Source of the DNA: Mercurialis annua
Taxonomy: Eukaryota; Streptophyta; Magnoliopsida; Malpighiales; Euphorbiaceae
NCBI RefSeq assembly: GCF_937616625.2
Contig: NC_065576.1
Location: forward strand, 18,440,001 to 18,504,000
Reading direction: 5' to 3'
DNA length: 64,000 bases
Part shown: piece by piece, positions 12,291 to 24,600 of the stretch
How the letters are laid out: each line of letters opens with the position of its first letter
Position numbering within the stretch: the stretch's first letter is position 1
Made by a program: the position numbers and the translations under genes
Notes under the pieces: model-generated
Databases searched by the model: none
What the model was told of the DNA's origin: nothing
Seen by the model: the letters and a program-made list of their open reading frames with translations, nothing else

Positions 12291-12756
12291 GACTATTGTG
12301 GGCTTTACATGGGCTTCGATTAAAGCCCACGGTTTAATATGTATATTTCGAGTTAGGGACCTCCGAATAACGATCTAACCGACCAGCTTTTAGTAATTCC
12401 TCTTACGAACAACATATCCAAAGATCAGCCCGATCCGACCGTTCAATTGTGAGATATCAACGTTTTACTAACACATGACAGTTTTGGAAAATAAGTGAAT
12501 GCTGTTTTGATTAATACCCAAAAATAAATTGAATGAACATCGAACACATAAGGGCTCATGGGATACATATGAGACACTCAAAAAGACACTATCAAGGTAT
12601 CAGAAGTGTTACTTCTAACGTATAACAATCCATAATCAAGTCGGAAACATAACAAGAACATGCTGAAATACAAAAGAACAAAGAATTCAAAAAAATAACT
12701 AATTTCTAACGGATAACCGAACTGACAAATCAAGTTTGAAAACACGGGGTATTACA

Positions 12757-12768
12757 TTCTCCCCAACT
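12757..12768 (-). other. Polypurine tract of the LTR retrotransposon
   Basis: AGTTGGGGAGAA on the minus strand, directly before the LTR's TGTAATACC start. This tract primes plus-strand DNA synthesis in LTR retrotransposons. It lies next to the 3' LTR, which fixes the element's orientation as minus. A run of nine or more T follows upstream on that strand. Confidence 0.8.
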
Positions 12769-13263
12769 AAAAAAAAAATTCTTCCTCGAATTTAAAACAA
12801 AAACAACTGAAGTTAAACATAACATAAAACTAAATAGCAAGCCAAACAAAACGTACATGACCAACGTAAGAACACATAATCATGATATGCAAAGAAATCA
12901 AGGAAAGCAAAATAAAAAATTTGCATAACAAACTCTGTCTCTTAAGAACATTCCTCAACCAAGTAAACAACCGAAACTGTAATCATATGAATTCCGTTAT
13001 TCATCAAATTACGCATTTGTGTAACCACAAACTTAATAGGTTGCTCCTCGAATGATAACTCAAAACCACCACTCATATAAATCAACAAACTTAAATGGTA
13101 ACAATAATCTCAATGCTAACTTTCAAACTTAAATAGAAACAATAATCTCAATGCTAACTTTCTCTTAACATAAAATGATAACATCCCTCATAGGTGAAAT
13201 CAAAGGAGGAAAAACAAACTCTCCCGCATAAAACTCGACTGAAATACTAAGGATAATTAAGAA
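12757..13263 (-). mobile_element. Retrotransposon interior, 3' remnant
   Basis: About 0.5 kb of non-satellite DNA between the LTR and the satellite, read as the last part of the element's interior. No gag, protease, reverse transcriptase or integrase remains. A 44-codon minus-strand frame runs from ATG at 13076 to a stop at 12942; I do not recognise the peptide and an in-frame stop lies shortly upstream, so it is probably not a gene. A 38-bp partial duplication sits at 13089-13163 (ACAATAATCTCAATGCTAAC at 13101 and 13139). The remnant ends abruptly near 13264 in satellite of opposite orientation to that beyond the LTR. Confidence 0.65.
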
Positions 13264-16200
13264 CGAAATCTAAACGTCTAAAAACGTTACGAAAGAAAAC
13301 CAAGTGTTTCACCTTTTTAGCGATATAAGTCAAACATTTACAAACGTTACGAAACAAAACCAAACGTTTAAAACGTTACGAAACCAATGTTACGAAACAA
13401 ATCCAAATGTTTACAAACTTTACGAAACAAAACCAAATGTTTCACCTTTTTAGTGATTTAAGCCAAAACGTTTAAAAACATTATGAAACAAAACCAAATG
13501 TTTCACCTATTTAGCGATTTAAAAACGTTACGAAACAAATCCAAACGTTTCACATTTTTAGCGATTTAAGCCAAACGTTTACAAACGTTAAGAAACAAAT
13601 CCAAACGTTTCACCCTTTTAGCGATTTAAGCCAAACGTTTACAAACGTTACAAAACAAAACCAAAAGTTTCACTTTTTTAGCGATTTAAGACAAACGTTT
13701 ACAAACTTTACGAAACAAATCCAAATGTTTCACCTTTTTAGCTATTTAAGCCAAACGTTTACAAACGTTACGAAACAAAACCAAACGTTTCACCTTTTTA
13801 GCGATTTAAGCCAAACGTTTACAAACGTTACGAAACAAATCCAAATATTTCATTTTATTAGCGATTTAAGCCAAACGTTTACAAACGTTTTGAAACAAAT
13901 CCAAACGTTTCGCCTTTTTAGTAATTTAGGCCAAACGTTTACTAACGTTAAGGAACAAAACCAAACGTTTCACATTTTTTAGCGATTTAAGCCAAGCGTT
14001 TACAAACACTACAAAATAAATCCAAACGTTTCGCCTTTTACGCGATTGAACCCAAACGTTTACAAACGTTCCGAAACAAATCCAAACGTTTCACCTTTTG
14101 TGATTTAAGCCAAACGTTTACAAACGTTACGAAACAAAACGAAACGTTTTACCTTTTTAGCGATTTAAGACAAACGTTTACAACGTTATGAATAAAAACA
14201 AAACGTTTAAAACGTTAAGAAACAAATCCATACGTTTACAAAGGTTACAAAACAAAACCAAATGTTTTACCTTTTTAGTGAATTAAGCCAAACGTTTACA
14301 AACGTTACGAAACAAAACCAAATATTTCACCTTTTTAGCGATTTAAAAACGTTACAAAACAAATCCTAACGTTTCACATTTTTAACGATTTAAGACAAAC
14401 GTTTACAAACGTTACGAAACAAATCCAAACATTTCTTCTTTTTTGCGATTTAAGCGAAACGTTTACAAACGTTACGGAACAAAACCAAACGTTTCCCCTT
14501 TTTAGCGATTTAAGCCAAACGTTACAAAACAAATCCAAACGTTTCACCTTTTTAGCGATTTAAGCCAAACGTTACGAAACAAAACCAAAGATTTCACCTT
14601 TTTAGCGAATTAAGCCAAGCGATTACAAACGTTACGAAACCAATCCAAATGTTTCACCTTTTTAGCGATTTAAGCCAAACATTTACAAACGTTACGAAAC
14701 AATTCCAAGTGTTTCCCCTTATTAACAATATAAGCCAAACATTTACAAACGTTACGAAAGAAATCCAAGTGTTTCACCTTTTTAGCAATTTAAGCCAAAC
14801 GTTTACAAACGCTACGAAACAAATCCAAGTGTTTCACTTTTTTAGTAATTTAAGCCAAACGTTTACAAACTTTACGAAACAAATCCAAACATTTCACCTT
14901 TTTAGCGATTTAAGACGAACGTTTACAAACGATACGAAACAAAACCAAATGTTTCACCTTTTTAGCGATTTTAGCCAAACATTTTACCTTTTTAGCGATT
15001 TATTCTAAACGTTTACAAATGCTACGAAACAAATCCAAATGTTTCACCTTTTTAGCGATTGAAGCCAAAAGTTTACAAATGTTACGAAACAAATCCAAAC
15101 GTTTCACATTTTTAGCCATTTAAGCCAAACGTTTACAAACGTTACTAAAAAAACCAAGCGTTTCACCTTTTTAGCAAATTAAGCCAAACGTTTACAAACG
15201 TAACGAAATAAATCCAAGTGTTTCACCTTTTTAGCAATTTAAGCCAAACGTTTACAAACGCTACGAAACAAATCCAAGTGTTTCACCTTTTTAGCAATTT
15301 AAGCCAAACGTTTACAAACGTTACGAAACAAATCCAAACGTTTCACCTTTTTAGCAATTTAAGCCAAACATTTACAAACGCTACGAAACAAATTCAAACG
15401 TTTCACTTTTTAGCAATGTAAGCCAAACGTTTACAAATATTTCTAAACAAATCCAAGCGTTTCACCTTTTTAGAAATTTAAGCCAAACGTTTACAAACGT
15501 TATGGAACAAATCCAAGCATTTTACCTTTTTAGAAATTTAAGCCAACGTTTACAAACGTTACGAAAGAATCCAAACGTTTTTCCTTTTTAGCGATTTAAG
15601 CCAAACGTTTACAAAGGTTAGGAAACAATCCAAGTGTTTCACCTTATTATCAATTTAAGCCAAACGTTTACAAACGTTACGAAACAAATCCAAGTGTTTC
15701 ACCTTTTAAGCAATTTTAGCTAAACGTTTATAAACATTCCGAAACAAATCCAAGCGTTTCCCCATTTTAGAAATTTAAGCCAAACGTTTCCAAACGTTAC
15801 GAAATAAATGCAAACATTTCCCCTTTTTAGCTATTTAAGCCAATCGTTTACAAACGTATGAAACAAATCCAAACGTTTCACCTTTTTAGAGATTTAAGCC
15901 AAACGTTTACAAAGGTTACGAAACAATACAAATTTTTCACCTTTTAAGAAATTTAAGCCAAACATTTACAAGCGTTACGAAACAAATCCTAGCGTTTCAC
16001 CTTTATAGCAATTTAAGCCAAACCTTTACAAACGTTGAGAAACAAATCCAAGCGTTTCACCTTTTTAGCAATTTAAGCCAAACGTTTACAAACGTTACGA
16101 AACAAATCCAAACGTTTCACCTTTTTAACGATTTAAGCCAAATATTTCCAAACGTTTCACCTTTTTAGCTATTTAAGCCAAACGTTTACAAACGTTACGA

Positions 16201-19200
16201 AAAAAATCCAAACATTTCACATTTTTAGCAATTTAAGCCAAACCTTTACAAACGTTACGAAACAAATCCAAGTGTTTCAACTTTTTTGCAATTTAAGCCA
16301 AACATTTATAAACATTACGAAACAAATCAAACGTTTCGCCTTTTTAGTAATTGAAGCCAAACATTTATAAATGTTACGAATCAAATATAAACATTTCGAA
16401 ACAAATCCAAACGTTTAAAACGTTATGAAGCAAATTTAAATGTTTAACCTTTATAGCAATTTAAGCCAAACGTTTACGAACGTTACGAAACAAAGCCAAA
16501 CGTTTACAAACGTTACGAAAAAAATCCAAGTGTTTCGCCTTTATAGCAATTTCAGCCTAACGTTTACAAACGTTACGAAACAAAACCAAATGTTTCACAT
16601 TTTTAGAGATTTAAGCCAAACATTTACAAATGTTACGGAACAAATCTAAGCGTTTCACCTTTCTAGTAATTTAAGCCAAACTTTAACTAACATTACGGAA
16701 CAAAACCAAACGTTTCACATTTTTAGCGATTTAAGCCAAACGTTTACAAACCTACGAAACAAATCCAAACGTTTCTCCTTTTTAGCGATTGAACCCAAAC
16801 ATTTACAAACGTTACGAAACAAATCGAAACGTTTCAAATTTTTAGCGATTTAAGCCAAACGTTTACAAACATTACAAAAGAAAACCAAACGTTTCACCTT
16901 TTCAGCGATTTAAGCCAAACGTTTACAAACGTTACGAAACAAAACCAAATGTGTCACCTTTTTAGCGATGTAAGCCACACGTTTACAAACATTACGAAAC
17001 AAAACCAAACGTTTAAAACGTTGCAAAACAAACGTTGCGAAACAAATCCAAATATTTACAAACGTTACGAAAGGAAACCAAACGTCTCACCTTTTTAGTG
17101 ATCGAAGCCAAATGCTTACAAACGTTACGAAACAAAACAAACGTTTAAAACGTTGCGAAACACACGTTGCGAAACAAATCCAAATGTTTACAAACGTTAC
17201 GAAAGGAAACCAAACGTCTCACCTATTTAGTGATTTAAGCCATATGTTTACAAACGTTACGAAATAAATCCAGACGTTTCACCTTTTTAGCAATTTAAGC
17301 GAAACATTTAAAAACGTTACGAAACAAATCCAAACGTTTCACCTTTTTAGCGATTTAAGCCAAACGTTTACAAACATTACGAAACAAAACCAAACGTTTC
17401 ACCCTTTAGCGATTTTAAGCCAAACGTTTACAAACGTTACGAAACTAAACCAAATGTTTAAAACATTACAAAACAACACCAAACGTTTTCCCATTTCAGC
17501 GATTAAAGCCAAATGTATAAAAACGTTACGAAACAAAACCAAACGTTTGAAAACGTTACGAAACAAATTCTAACGTTTTGCATTTTTAGTGATTTAAGTT
17601 AAATGTTTACAAATGTTACGAAACAAAACCAACCGTTTCGAAACAAATTCAAACGTGTAAAACGTTACGAAACAAATCCAACCGTTTCACTTTTTTAGCG
17701 ATTTAAGCCGCACGTTTACAAAGGTTACGAAACAAAACCAAATGTTTCTCCTTTTTAGCGATTTAAGCCAAACGTTTACAAACGTTACGAAACAAATCCA
17801 AACGTTTCAATTTTTTAGCGATTTAAGCAAAACGTTTACAAACATTACGAAACAAATTCAAGCGTTTCAACTTTTTAACAATTTAAGCCAAATGTTTACA
17901 AACGTTACGAAACAAAGCCAAGCGTTTCACTTTTTTTTGTAATTTAAACCAAACGTTTAAACCATACGAAACAAATCCAAGCGTTTCTCCTTTTTAGCAA
18001 TTTAAGCCAAACGTTTACAAACGTTACGAAACAATTCTAAATGTTTCACCTTTTTAGCAATTTAAGCCGAACGTTTACTAACGTTAAGAAACAAATCCAA
18101 ACGTTTCACCTATTTAGCAATTTAAGACGAACGTTTACAAACGTTACGAAATAAATCCAAACGTTTCACCTTTTTAGCTATTTAAGCCGAACGTTTAGAA
18201 ACATTACAAAACAAAACAAAACGTTTCACCTTTTTTGTGATTTAAGCCAAACGTTTTCAAACATTACGGAACAAATCCAAACGTTTCACTTTTTTAGCGA
18301 TTTAAGCCAAACGTTTACAAACGTTACGAAACAAATCCAAACTTTTCACCTTTTTAGCGATTTAAGCCAAACGTTTACAAAGGTTCGAAAAAAACCAAAC
18401 ATGTGACGTTTTAGCAATTTAAGCAAAACGTTTACAAATGTTACGAAACAAATCCAAACGTTTCACCTTTTTAGCTATTTAATCCAAACGTTTGCAAAGG
18501 TTATGAAATAAAACCAAACGTTTCACTTTTTTAGAGATTTAAGCCAAATGTTTACAAAGGTTACGTAACAAATCTAAAAGTGTCATCTTTTTAGCAATTT
18601 AAGCCAAACGTTTACAAACGTTACGAAACAAATACAAACGTTTCACATTTTTAGCTATTTAAGCCGAACATTTACAAACGTTACGAAACAAAACCAAACG
18701 TTTAAAACATTACGAAACAAATCCAAACTTTTCAACTATTTAGCAATTTAAGCCAAACGTTTACAAACGTTACGAAATAAATCCAAGCGTTTCATCTTTT
18801 TAGCGATTTAAGCCAAACGTTTACAAACGTTACGAAACAAATCCAAATGTTTCGCCTTTTTAGCAATTTAATCCAAACGTTTACAAACGTTACGAAACAA
18901 ACCAAAACGTTTCGATTTTTTTAGCTATTTAAGCCAAACGTTACGAAACAAATCCAAGCGTTTCACCTTTTTAGAGATTTAAGCCAAACGTTTATAAACG
19001 TTACAAAACAAAACCAAACGTTTAAAACGTTACGAAACAAATCCAAACGTCCCTTATTTTTAGCGATTTACGCCAAGCCGTTACAAACGTTACGAAACAC
19101 ACCCAAGCGTTTGACCTTTTTAGCAGTTTAATCCAAACGTTTGCAAAAATTCCGAAACAAATCCAAACGTTTCACCTTTTTAGAAATTTAAGCCAAACGT

Positions 19201-19650
19201 TTACAAACGTTCCGAAACAAATTCAAGCGTTTCACCTTTTTAGCAATTTAAGCCAAGCGTTTACAAACATTACGAAACAAATCCAAACGTTTCATCTTTT
19301 TAGCGTTTAAGCCGAACGTTGACAAACGTTACGAAACAAAACCAAATATTTTGCCTTTTTATCAATTTAAGCCGAACGTTTACAAACATAACGAAACACA
19401 TCCGAACGATTCATCTTTTTAGCAATTTAAGTCAAACGTTTTAATACGTTACGTAACAAGACCAAGCGTTTCACCTTCTTAGCAATTTAAGCCAAACATT
19501 TACAAATGTTACGAAACAAATCCAAGGGTTTCACCTTTTTAGCAATTTAAGCCAAACGTTTACAAACGTTACGAAACAAATCCAAGCGTTTCACCTTTTT
19601 AGCAATTTTAGCCAAGAGTTTACAAACGTTACGAAACAAATCCAAGAGTT
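13264..19650 (+). repeat. Satellite subfamily II, within copy 1
   Basis: Plus-strand tandem repeats of 60 bp. The consensus can be read as six decamers: AAACGTTTAC, AAACGTTACG, AAACAAATCC, AAACGTTTCA, CCTTTTTAGC, GATTTAAGCC. Variants include GCAATTT for GCGATTT, and CCAAGCG or CCAAGTG for CCAAACG. Some units carry an extra 29-30-bp half monomer (CCAAACGTTTAAAACG then TTACGAAACAAA, for example near 13370, 17010 and 18700). Shortened units of 30-45 bp also occur (near 13520 and 14520). Apparent frames such as 14649-15008 are indel-free runs of monomers. I see no gene. Confidence 0.95.
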
Positions 19651-21630
19651 AAAAAATGAAGGATTATTTTAAGCTTTTTCTAGATAAAAAAAAGTTCAAT
19701 TTAGTGCTTTAGGGTAGAGTTGAAAACAAAAAATCGAAAAAAGGGTACAAATGAACTTTTTCCTAGGTCATGGTATAAACGAAAAAATATTACAAGATGG
19801 AGGTTTTTTAAGTAATTAAGCCTTGACAATATTGTCAAAAATTGCCTAATCAAGCCAACTGAAGCAAATAAGAATTTTCTGAATAAAATCAGGTTGCTAC
19901 TAATCTAAAACCTTTAAAACACTACTTAAAACATATTAGATCAGTAAAGCATTTCAAACCCGTTTTGTATTCGTAGCGTTCAACTTCCTTAAAATTGCCA
20001 TTTTCGCAAACCGTGGAGATTTTACAACCCAATTCCATTTTAATTATTATTTTCAATCAAAGATCTTTAGATCAGTAGCTATTGATATAAAAACACCCAA
20101 CAACTCAAATAACTCAAATTCAATACTTGAACAAATCGTTAATCGAATCAAATTTGTACAAGTCTAGATTTCGGCAAATCGTTGATTAATTACACCAAAT
20201 TGTTCTTAATTCATTTAGGATCAGATTATATTCATGAATAACTTTATAATACTTAATATACTCAGATTATACAACACCAACTAACAATCAATTGAATCCA
20301 ATCATTTACAACCCTAAATCACATGTTTCTACGCATCAAACGTAACAAGTGAATCCTAAATCAAAAGGAAATGGATAAGATACCTAAGATTGATGTATGA
20401 ACTGATGTATGATGAAAATAGATCAAGAATAAAGGTCTGGACTAAAACTAAGTGAAGCCACCAACACACCACCGATGAACGCGACGAAGAACGCACTTAA
20501 ATCTTGCGAGAGCAACGTAAAATCACACACTTAGCGTAATGAAATGAACCCGAACGTTTTGGAATAAAGAAATATAGGTCTATAAGTGTAATAGATTGTT
20601 TTTAGGTTTTAGGGTTCGAAAAGAGGCTGATCACATTAGTTAGAGGGTCTATTTATAGACTATTGTGGGCTTTACATGGGCTTCGATTAAAGCCCACGGT
20701 TTAATATGTATATTTCGAGTTAGGGACCTCCGAATAACGATCTAACCGACCAGCTTTTAGTAATTCCTCTTACGAACAACATATCCAAAGATCAGCCCGA
20801 TCCGACCGTTCAATTGTGAGATATCAACGTTTTACTAACACATGACAGTTTTGGAAAATAAGTGAATGCTGTTTTGATTAATACCCAAAAATAAATTGAA
20901 TGAACATCGAACACATAAGGGCTCATGGGATACATATGAGACACTCAAAAAGACACTATCAAGGTATCAGAAGTGTTACTTCTAACGTATAACAATCCAT
21001 AATCAAGTCGGAAACATAACAAGAACATGCTGAAATACAAAAGAACAAAGAATTCAAAAAAATAACTAATTTCTAACGGATAACCGAACTGACAAATCAA
21101 GTTTGAAAACACGGGGTATTACATTCTCCCCAACTAAAAAAAAAATTCGTCCTCGAATTTAAAACAAAAACAACTGAAGTTAAACATAACATAAAACTAA
21201 ATAGCAAGCCAAACAAAACGTACATGACCAACGTAAGAACACATAATCATGATATGCAAAGAAATCAAGGAAAGCAAAATAAAAAATTTGCATAACAAAC
21301 TCTGTCTCTTAAGAACATTCCTCAACCAAGTAAACAACCGAAACTGTAATCATATGAATTCCGTTATTCATCAAATTACGCATTTGTGTAACCACAAACT
21401 TAATAGGTTGCTCCTCGAATGATAACTCAAAACCACCACTCATATAAATCAACAAACTTAAATGGTAACAATAATCTCAATGCTAACTTTCAAACTTAAA
21501 TAGAAACAATAATCTCAATGCTAACTTTCTCTTAACATAAAATGATAACATCCCTCATAGGTGAAATCAAAGGAGGAAAAACAAACTCTCCCGCATAAAA
21601 CTCGACTGAAATACTAAGGATAATTAAGAA
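19651..21630 (-). mobile_element. Truncated LTR and interior, duplicated (copy 2)
   Basis: Holds the right 172 bp of MITE-2 (19651-19822), then LTR to 21123 and retroelement interior to about 21630. The downstream end of the LTR (R-U5 side) is missing, replaced by satellite. The minus-strand TATAAATAG and GCCCA motifs are intact near 20649-20696. Confidence 0.9.
20649..20657 (-). promoter_or_regulatory. LTR TATA box, copy 2, facing satellite
   Basis: TATAAATAG on the minus strand with the same telo-box (20609-20616) and GCCCA motifs as the parent LTR. Reading away from it, about 1 kb of LTR and MITE sequence gives way to 6.4 kb of satellite at 19650. Confidence 0.55.
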
Positions 21631-24600
21631 CGAAATCTAAACGTCTAAAAACGTTACGAAAGAAAACCAAGTGTTTCACCTTTTTAGCGATATAAGTCAA
21701 ACATTTACAAACGTTACGAAACAAAACCAAACGTTTAAAACGTTACGAAACAAATGTTACGAAACAAATCCAAATGTTTACAAACTTTACGAAACAAAAC
21801 CAAATGTTTCACCTTTTTAGTGATTTAAGCCAAAACGTTTAAAAACATTATGAAACAAAACCAAATGTTTCACCTATTTAGCGATTTAAAAACGTTACGA
21901 AACAAATCCAAACGTTTCACATTTTTAGCGATTTAAGCCAAACGTTTACAAACGTTAAGAAACAAATCCAAACGTTTCACCCTTTTAGCGATTTAAGCCA
22001 AACGTTTACAAACGTTACAAAACAAAACCAAAAGTTTCACTTTTTTAGCGATTTAAGCCAAACGTTTACAAACTTTACGAAACAAATCCAAATGTTTCAC
22101 CTTTTTAGCTATTTAAGCCAAACGTTTACAAACGTTACGAAACAAAACCAAACGTTTCACCTTTTTAGCGATTTAAGCCAAACGTTTACAAACGTTACGA
22201 AACAAATCCAAATATTTCATTTTATTAGCGATTTAAGCCAAACGTTTACAAACGTTTTGAAACAAATCCAAACGTTTCGCCTTTTTAGTAATTTAGGCCA
22301 AACGTTTACTAACGTTAAGGAACAAAACCAAACGTTTCACATTTTTTAGCGATTTAAGCCAAGCGTTTACAAACACTACAAAATAAATCCAAACGTTTCG
22401 CCTTTTACGCGATTGAACCCAAACGTTTACAAACGTTCCGAAACAAATCCAAACGTTTCACCTTTTGTGATTTAAGCCAAACGTTTACAAACGTTACGAA
22501 ACAAAACGAAACGTTTTACCTTTTTAGCGATTTAAGACAAACGTTTACAACGTTATGAATAAAAACAAAACGTTTAAAACGTTAAGAAACAAATCCATAC
22601 TTTTACAAAGGTTACAAAACAAAACCAAATGTTTTACCTTTTTAGTGAATTAAGCCAAACGTTTACAAACGTTACGAAACAAAACCAAATATTTCACCTT
22701 TTTAGCGATTTAAAAACGTTACAAAACAAATCCTAACGTTTCACATTTTTAACGATTTAAGACAAACGTTTACAAACGTTACGAAACAAATCCAAACATT
22801 TCTTCTTTTTTGCGATTTAAGCGAAACGTTTACAAACGTTACGGAACAAAACCAAACGTTTCCCCTTTTTAGCGATTTAAGCCAAACGTTACAAAACAAA
22901 TCCAAACGTTTCACCTTTTTAGCGATTTAAGCCAAACGTTACGAAACAAAACCAAAGATTTCACCTTTTTAGCGAATTAAGCCAAGCGATTACAAACGTT
23001 ACGAAACCAATCCAAATGTTTCACCTTTTTAGCGATTTAAGCCAAACATTTACAAACGTTACGAAACAATTCCAAGTGTTTCCCCTTATTAACAATATAA
23101 GCCAAACATTTACAAACGTTACGAAAGAAATCCAAGTGTTTCACCTTTTTAGCAATTTAAGCCAAACGTTTACAAACGCTACGAAACAAATCCAAGTGTT
23201 TCACTTTTTTAGTAATTTAAGCCAAACGTTTACAAACTTTACGAAACAAATCCAAACATTTCACCTTTTTAGCGACTTAAGACGAACGTTTACAAACGAT
23301 ACGAAACAAAACCAAATGTTTCACCTTTTTAGCGATTTTAGCCAAACATTTTACCTTTTTAGCGATTTATTCTAAACGTTTACAAATGCTACGAAACAAA
23401 TCCAAATGTTTCACCTTTTTAGCGATTGAAGCCAAAAGTTTACAAATGTTACGAAACAAATCCAAACGTTTCACATTTTTAGCCATTTAAGCCAAACGTT
23501 TACAAACGTTACTAAAAAAACCAAGCGTTTCACCTTTTTAGCAAATTAAGCCAAACGTTTACAAACGTAACGAAATAAATCCAAGTGTTTCACCTTTTTA
23601 GCAATTTAAGCCAAACGTTTACAAACGTTACGAAACAAATCCAAGTGTTTCACCTTTTTAGCAATTTAAGCCAAACGTTTACAAACGTTACGAAACAAAT
23701 CCAAACGTTTCACCTTTTTAGCAATTTAAGCCAAACATTTACAAACGCTACGAAACAAATTCAAACGTTTCACTTTTTAGCAATGTAAGCCAAACGTTTA
23801 CAAATATTTCTAAACAAATCCAAGCGTTTCACCTTTTTAGAAATTTAAGCCAAACGTTTACAAACGTTATGGAACAAATCCAAGCATTTTACCTTTTTAG
23901 AAATTTAAGCCAACGTTTACAAACGTTACGAAAAAATCCAAACGTTTTTCCTTTTTAGCGATTTAAGCCAAACGTTTACAAAGGTTAGGAAACAATCCAA
24001 GTGTTTCACCTTATTATCAATTTAAGCCAAACGTTTACAAACGTTACGAAACAAATCCAAGTGTTTCACCTTTTAAGCAATTTTAGCTAAACGTTTATAA
24101 ACATTCCGAAACAAATCCAAGCGTTTCCCCTTTTTAGAAATTTAAGCCAAACGTTTCCAAACGTTACGAAATAAATGCAAACATTTCCCCTTTTTAGCTA
24201 TTTAAGCCAATCGTTTACAAACGTATGAAACAAATCCAAACGTTTCACCTTTTTAGAGATTTAAGCCAAACGTTTACAAAGGTTACGAAACAATACAAAT
24301 TTTTCACCTTTTAAGAAATTTAAGCCAAACATTTACAAGCGTTACGAAACAAATCCTAGCGTTTCACCTTTATAGCAATTTAAGCCAAACCTTTACAAAC
24401 GTTGAGAAACAAATCCAAGCGTTTCACCTTTTTAGCAATTTAAGCCAAACGTTTGCAAACGTTACGAAACAAATCCAAACGTTTCACCTTTTTAACGATT
24501 TAAGCCAAATATTTCCAAACGTTTCACCTTTTTAGCTATTTAAGCCAAACGTTTACAAACGTTACGAAAAAAATCCAAACATTTCACATTTTTAGCAATT

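Larger units (their letters stand above)
9193..12756 (-). mobile_element. Complete 3' LTR of a Ty3/gypsy-type retrotransposon
   Basis: On the minus strand the LTR opens TGTAATACCCCGTG at 12756 and closes GGGTCGTGACA at 9193, so it has the TG...CA ends of LTRs. A purine tract lies immediately before its start (12757-12768), as expected for the 3' LTR. It is 3564 bp, or about 3.16 kb without the nested MITE and one copy of its target duplication. Known features of plant gypsy elements support the class: the AGTTGGGGAGAA / TGTAAYACCCC junction and an unusually long LTR. The Del/Tekay chromovirus group is my best guess, but no integrase or chromodomain is present to prove it. The left end abuts satellite directly (flank AAACG). 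The second LTR is missing, so the target duplication cannot be tested. Promoter motifs lie near 12240-12330. It contains no gene of its own. Confidence 0.8.
11284..19650 (+). repeat. 8367-bp hybrid tandem unit, copy 1
   Basis: The first of three near-identical units. It consists of the right half of MITE-2, about 1.3 kb of LTR, the retroelement interior (to about 13263) and about 6.4 kb of plus-strand satellite. Copy 1 continues leftward into the rest of the LTR without a break, so it is the founding copy. Its retroelement part differs from copies 2 and 3 at several sites (for example GTCAAGG against GTCATGG near 11402, and AATTCTTCC against AATTCGTCC near 12783). The right boundary is the AGTT|AAAAAATG junction at 19650/19651. 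Confidence 0.93.

Noticed and set aside
12942..13076. 44-codon minus-strand frame in the retroelement interior
   Set aside because: Too short, with no recognised motif and a stop just upstream. It could be a leftover of a coding region but cannot be supported.
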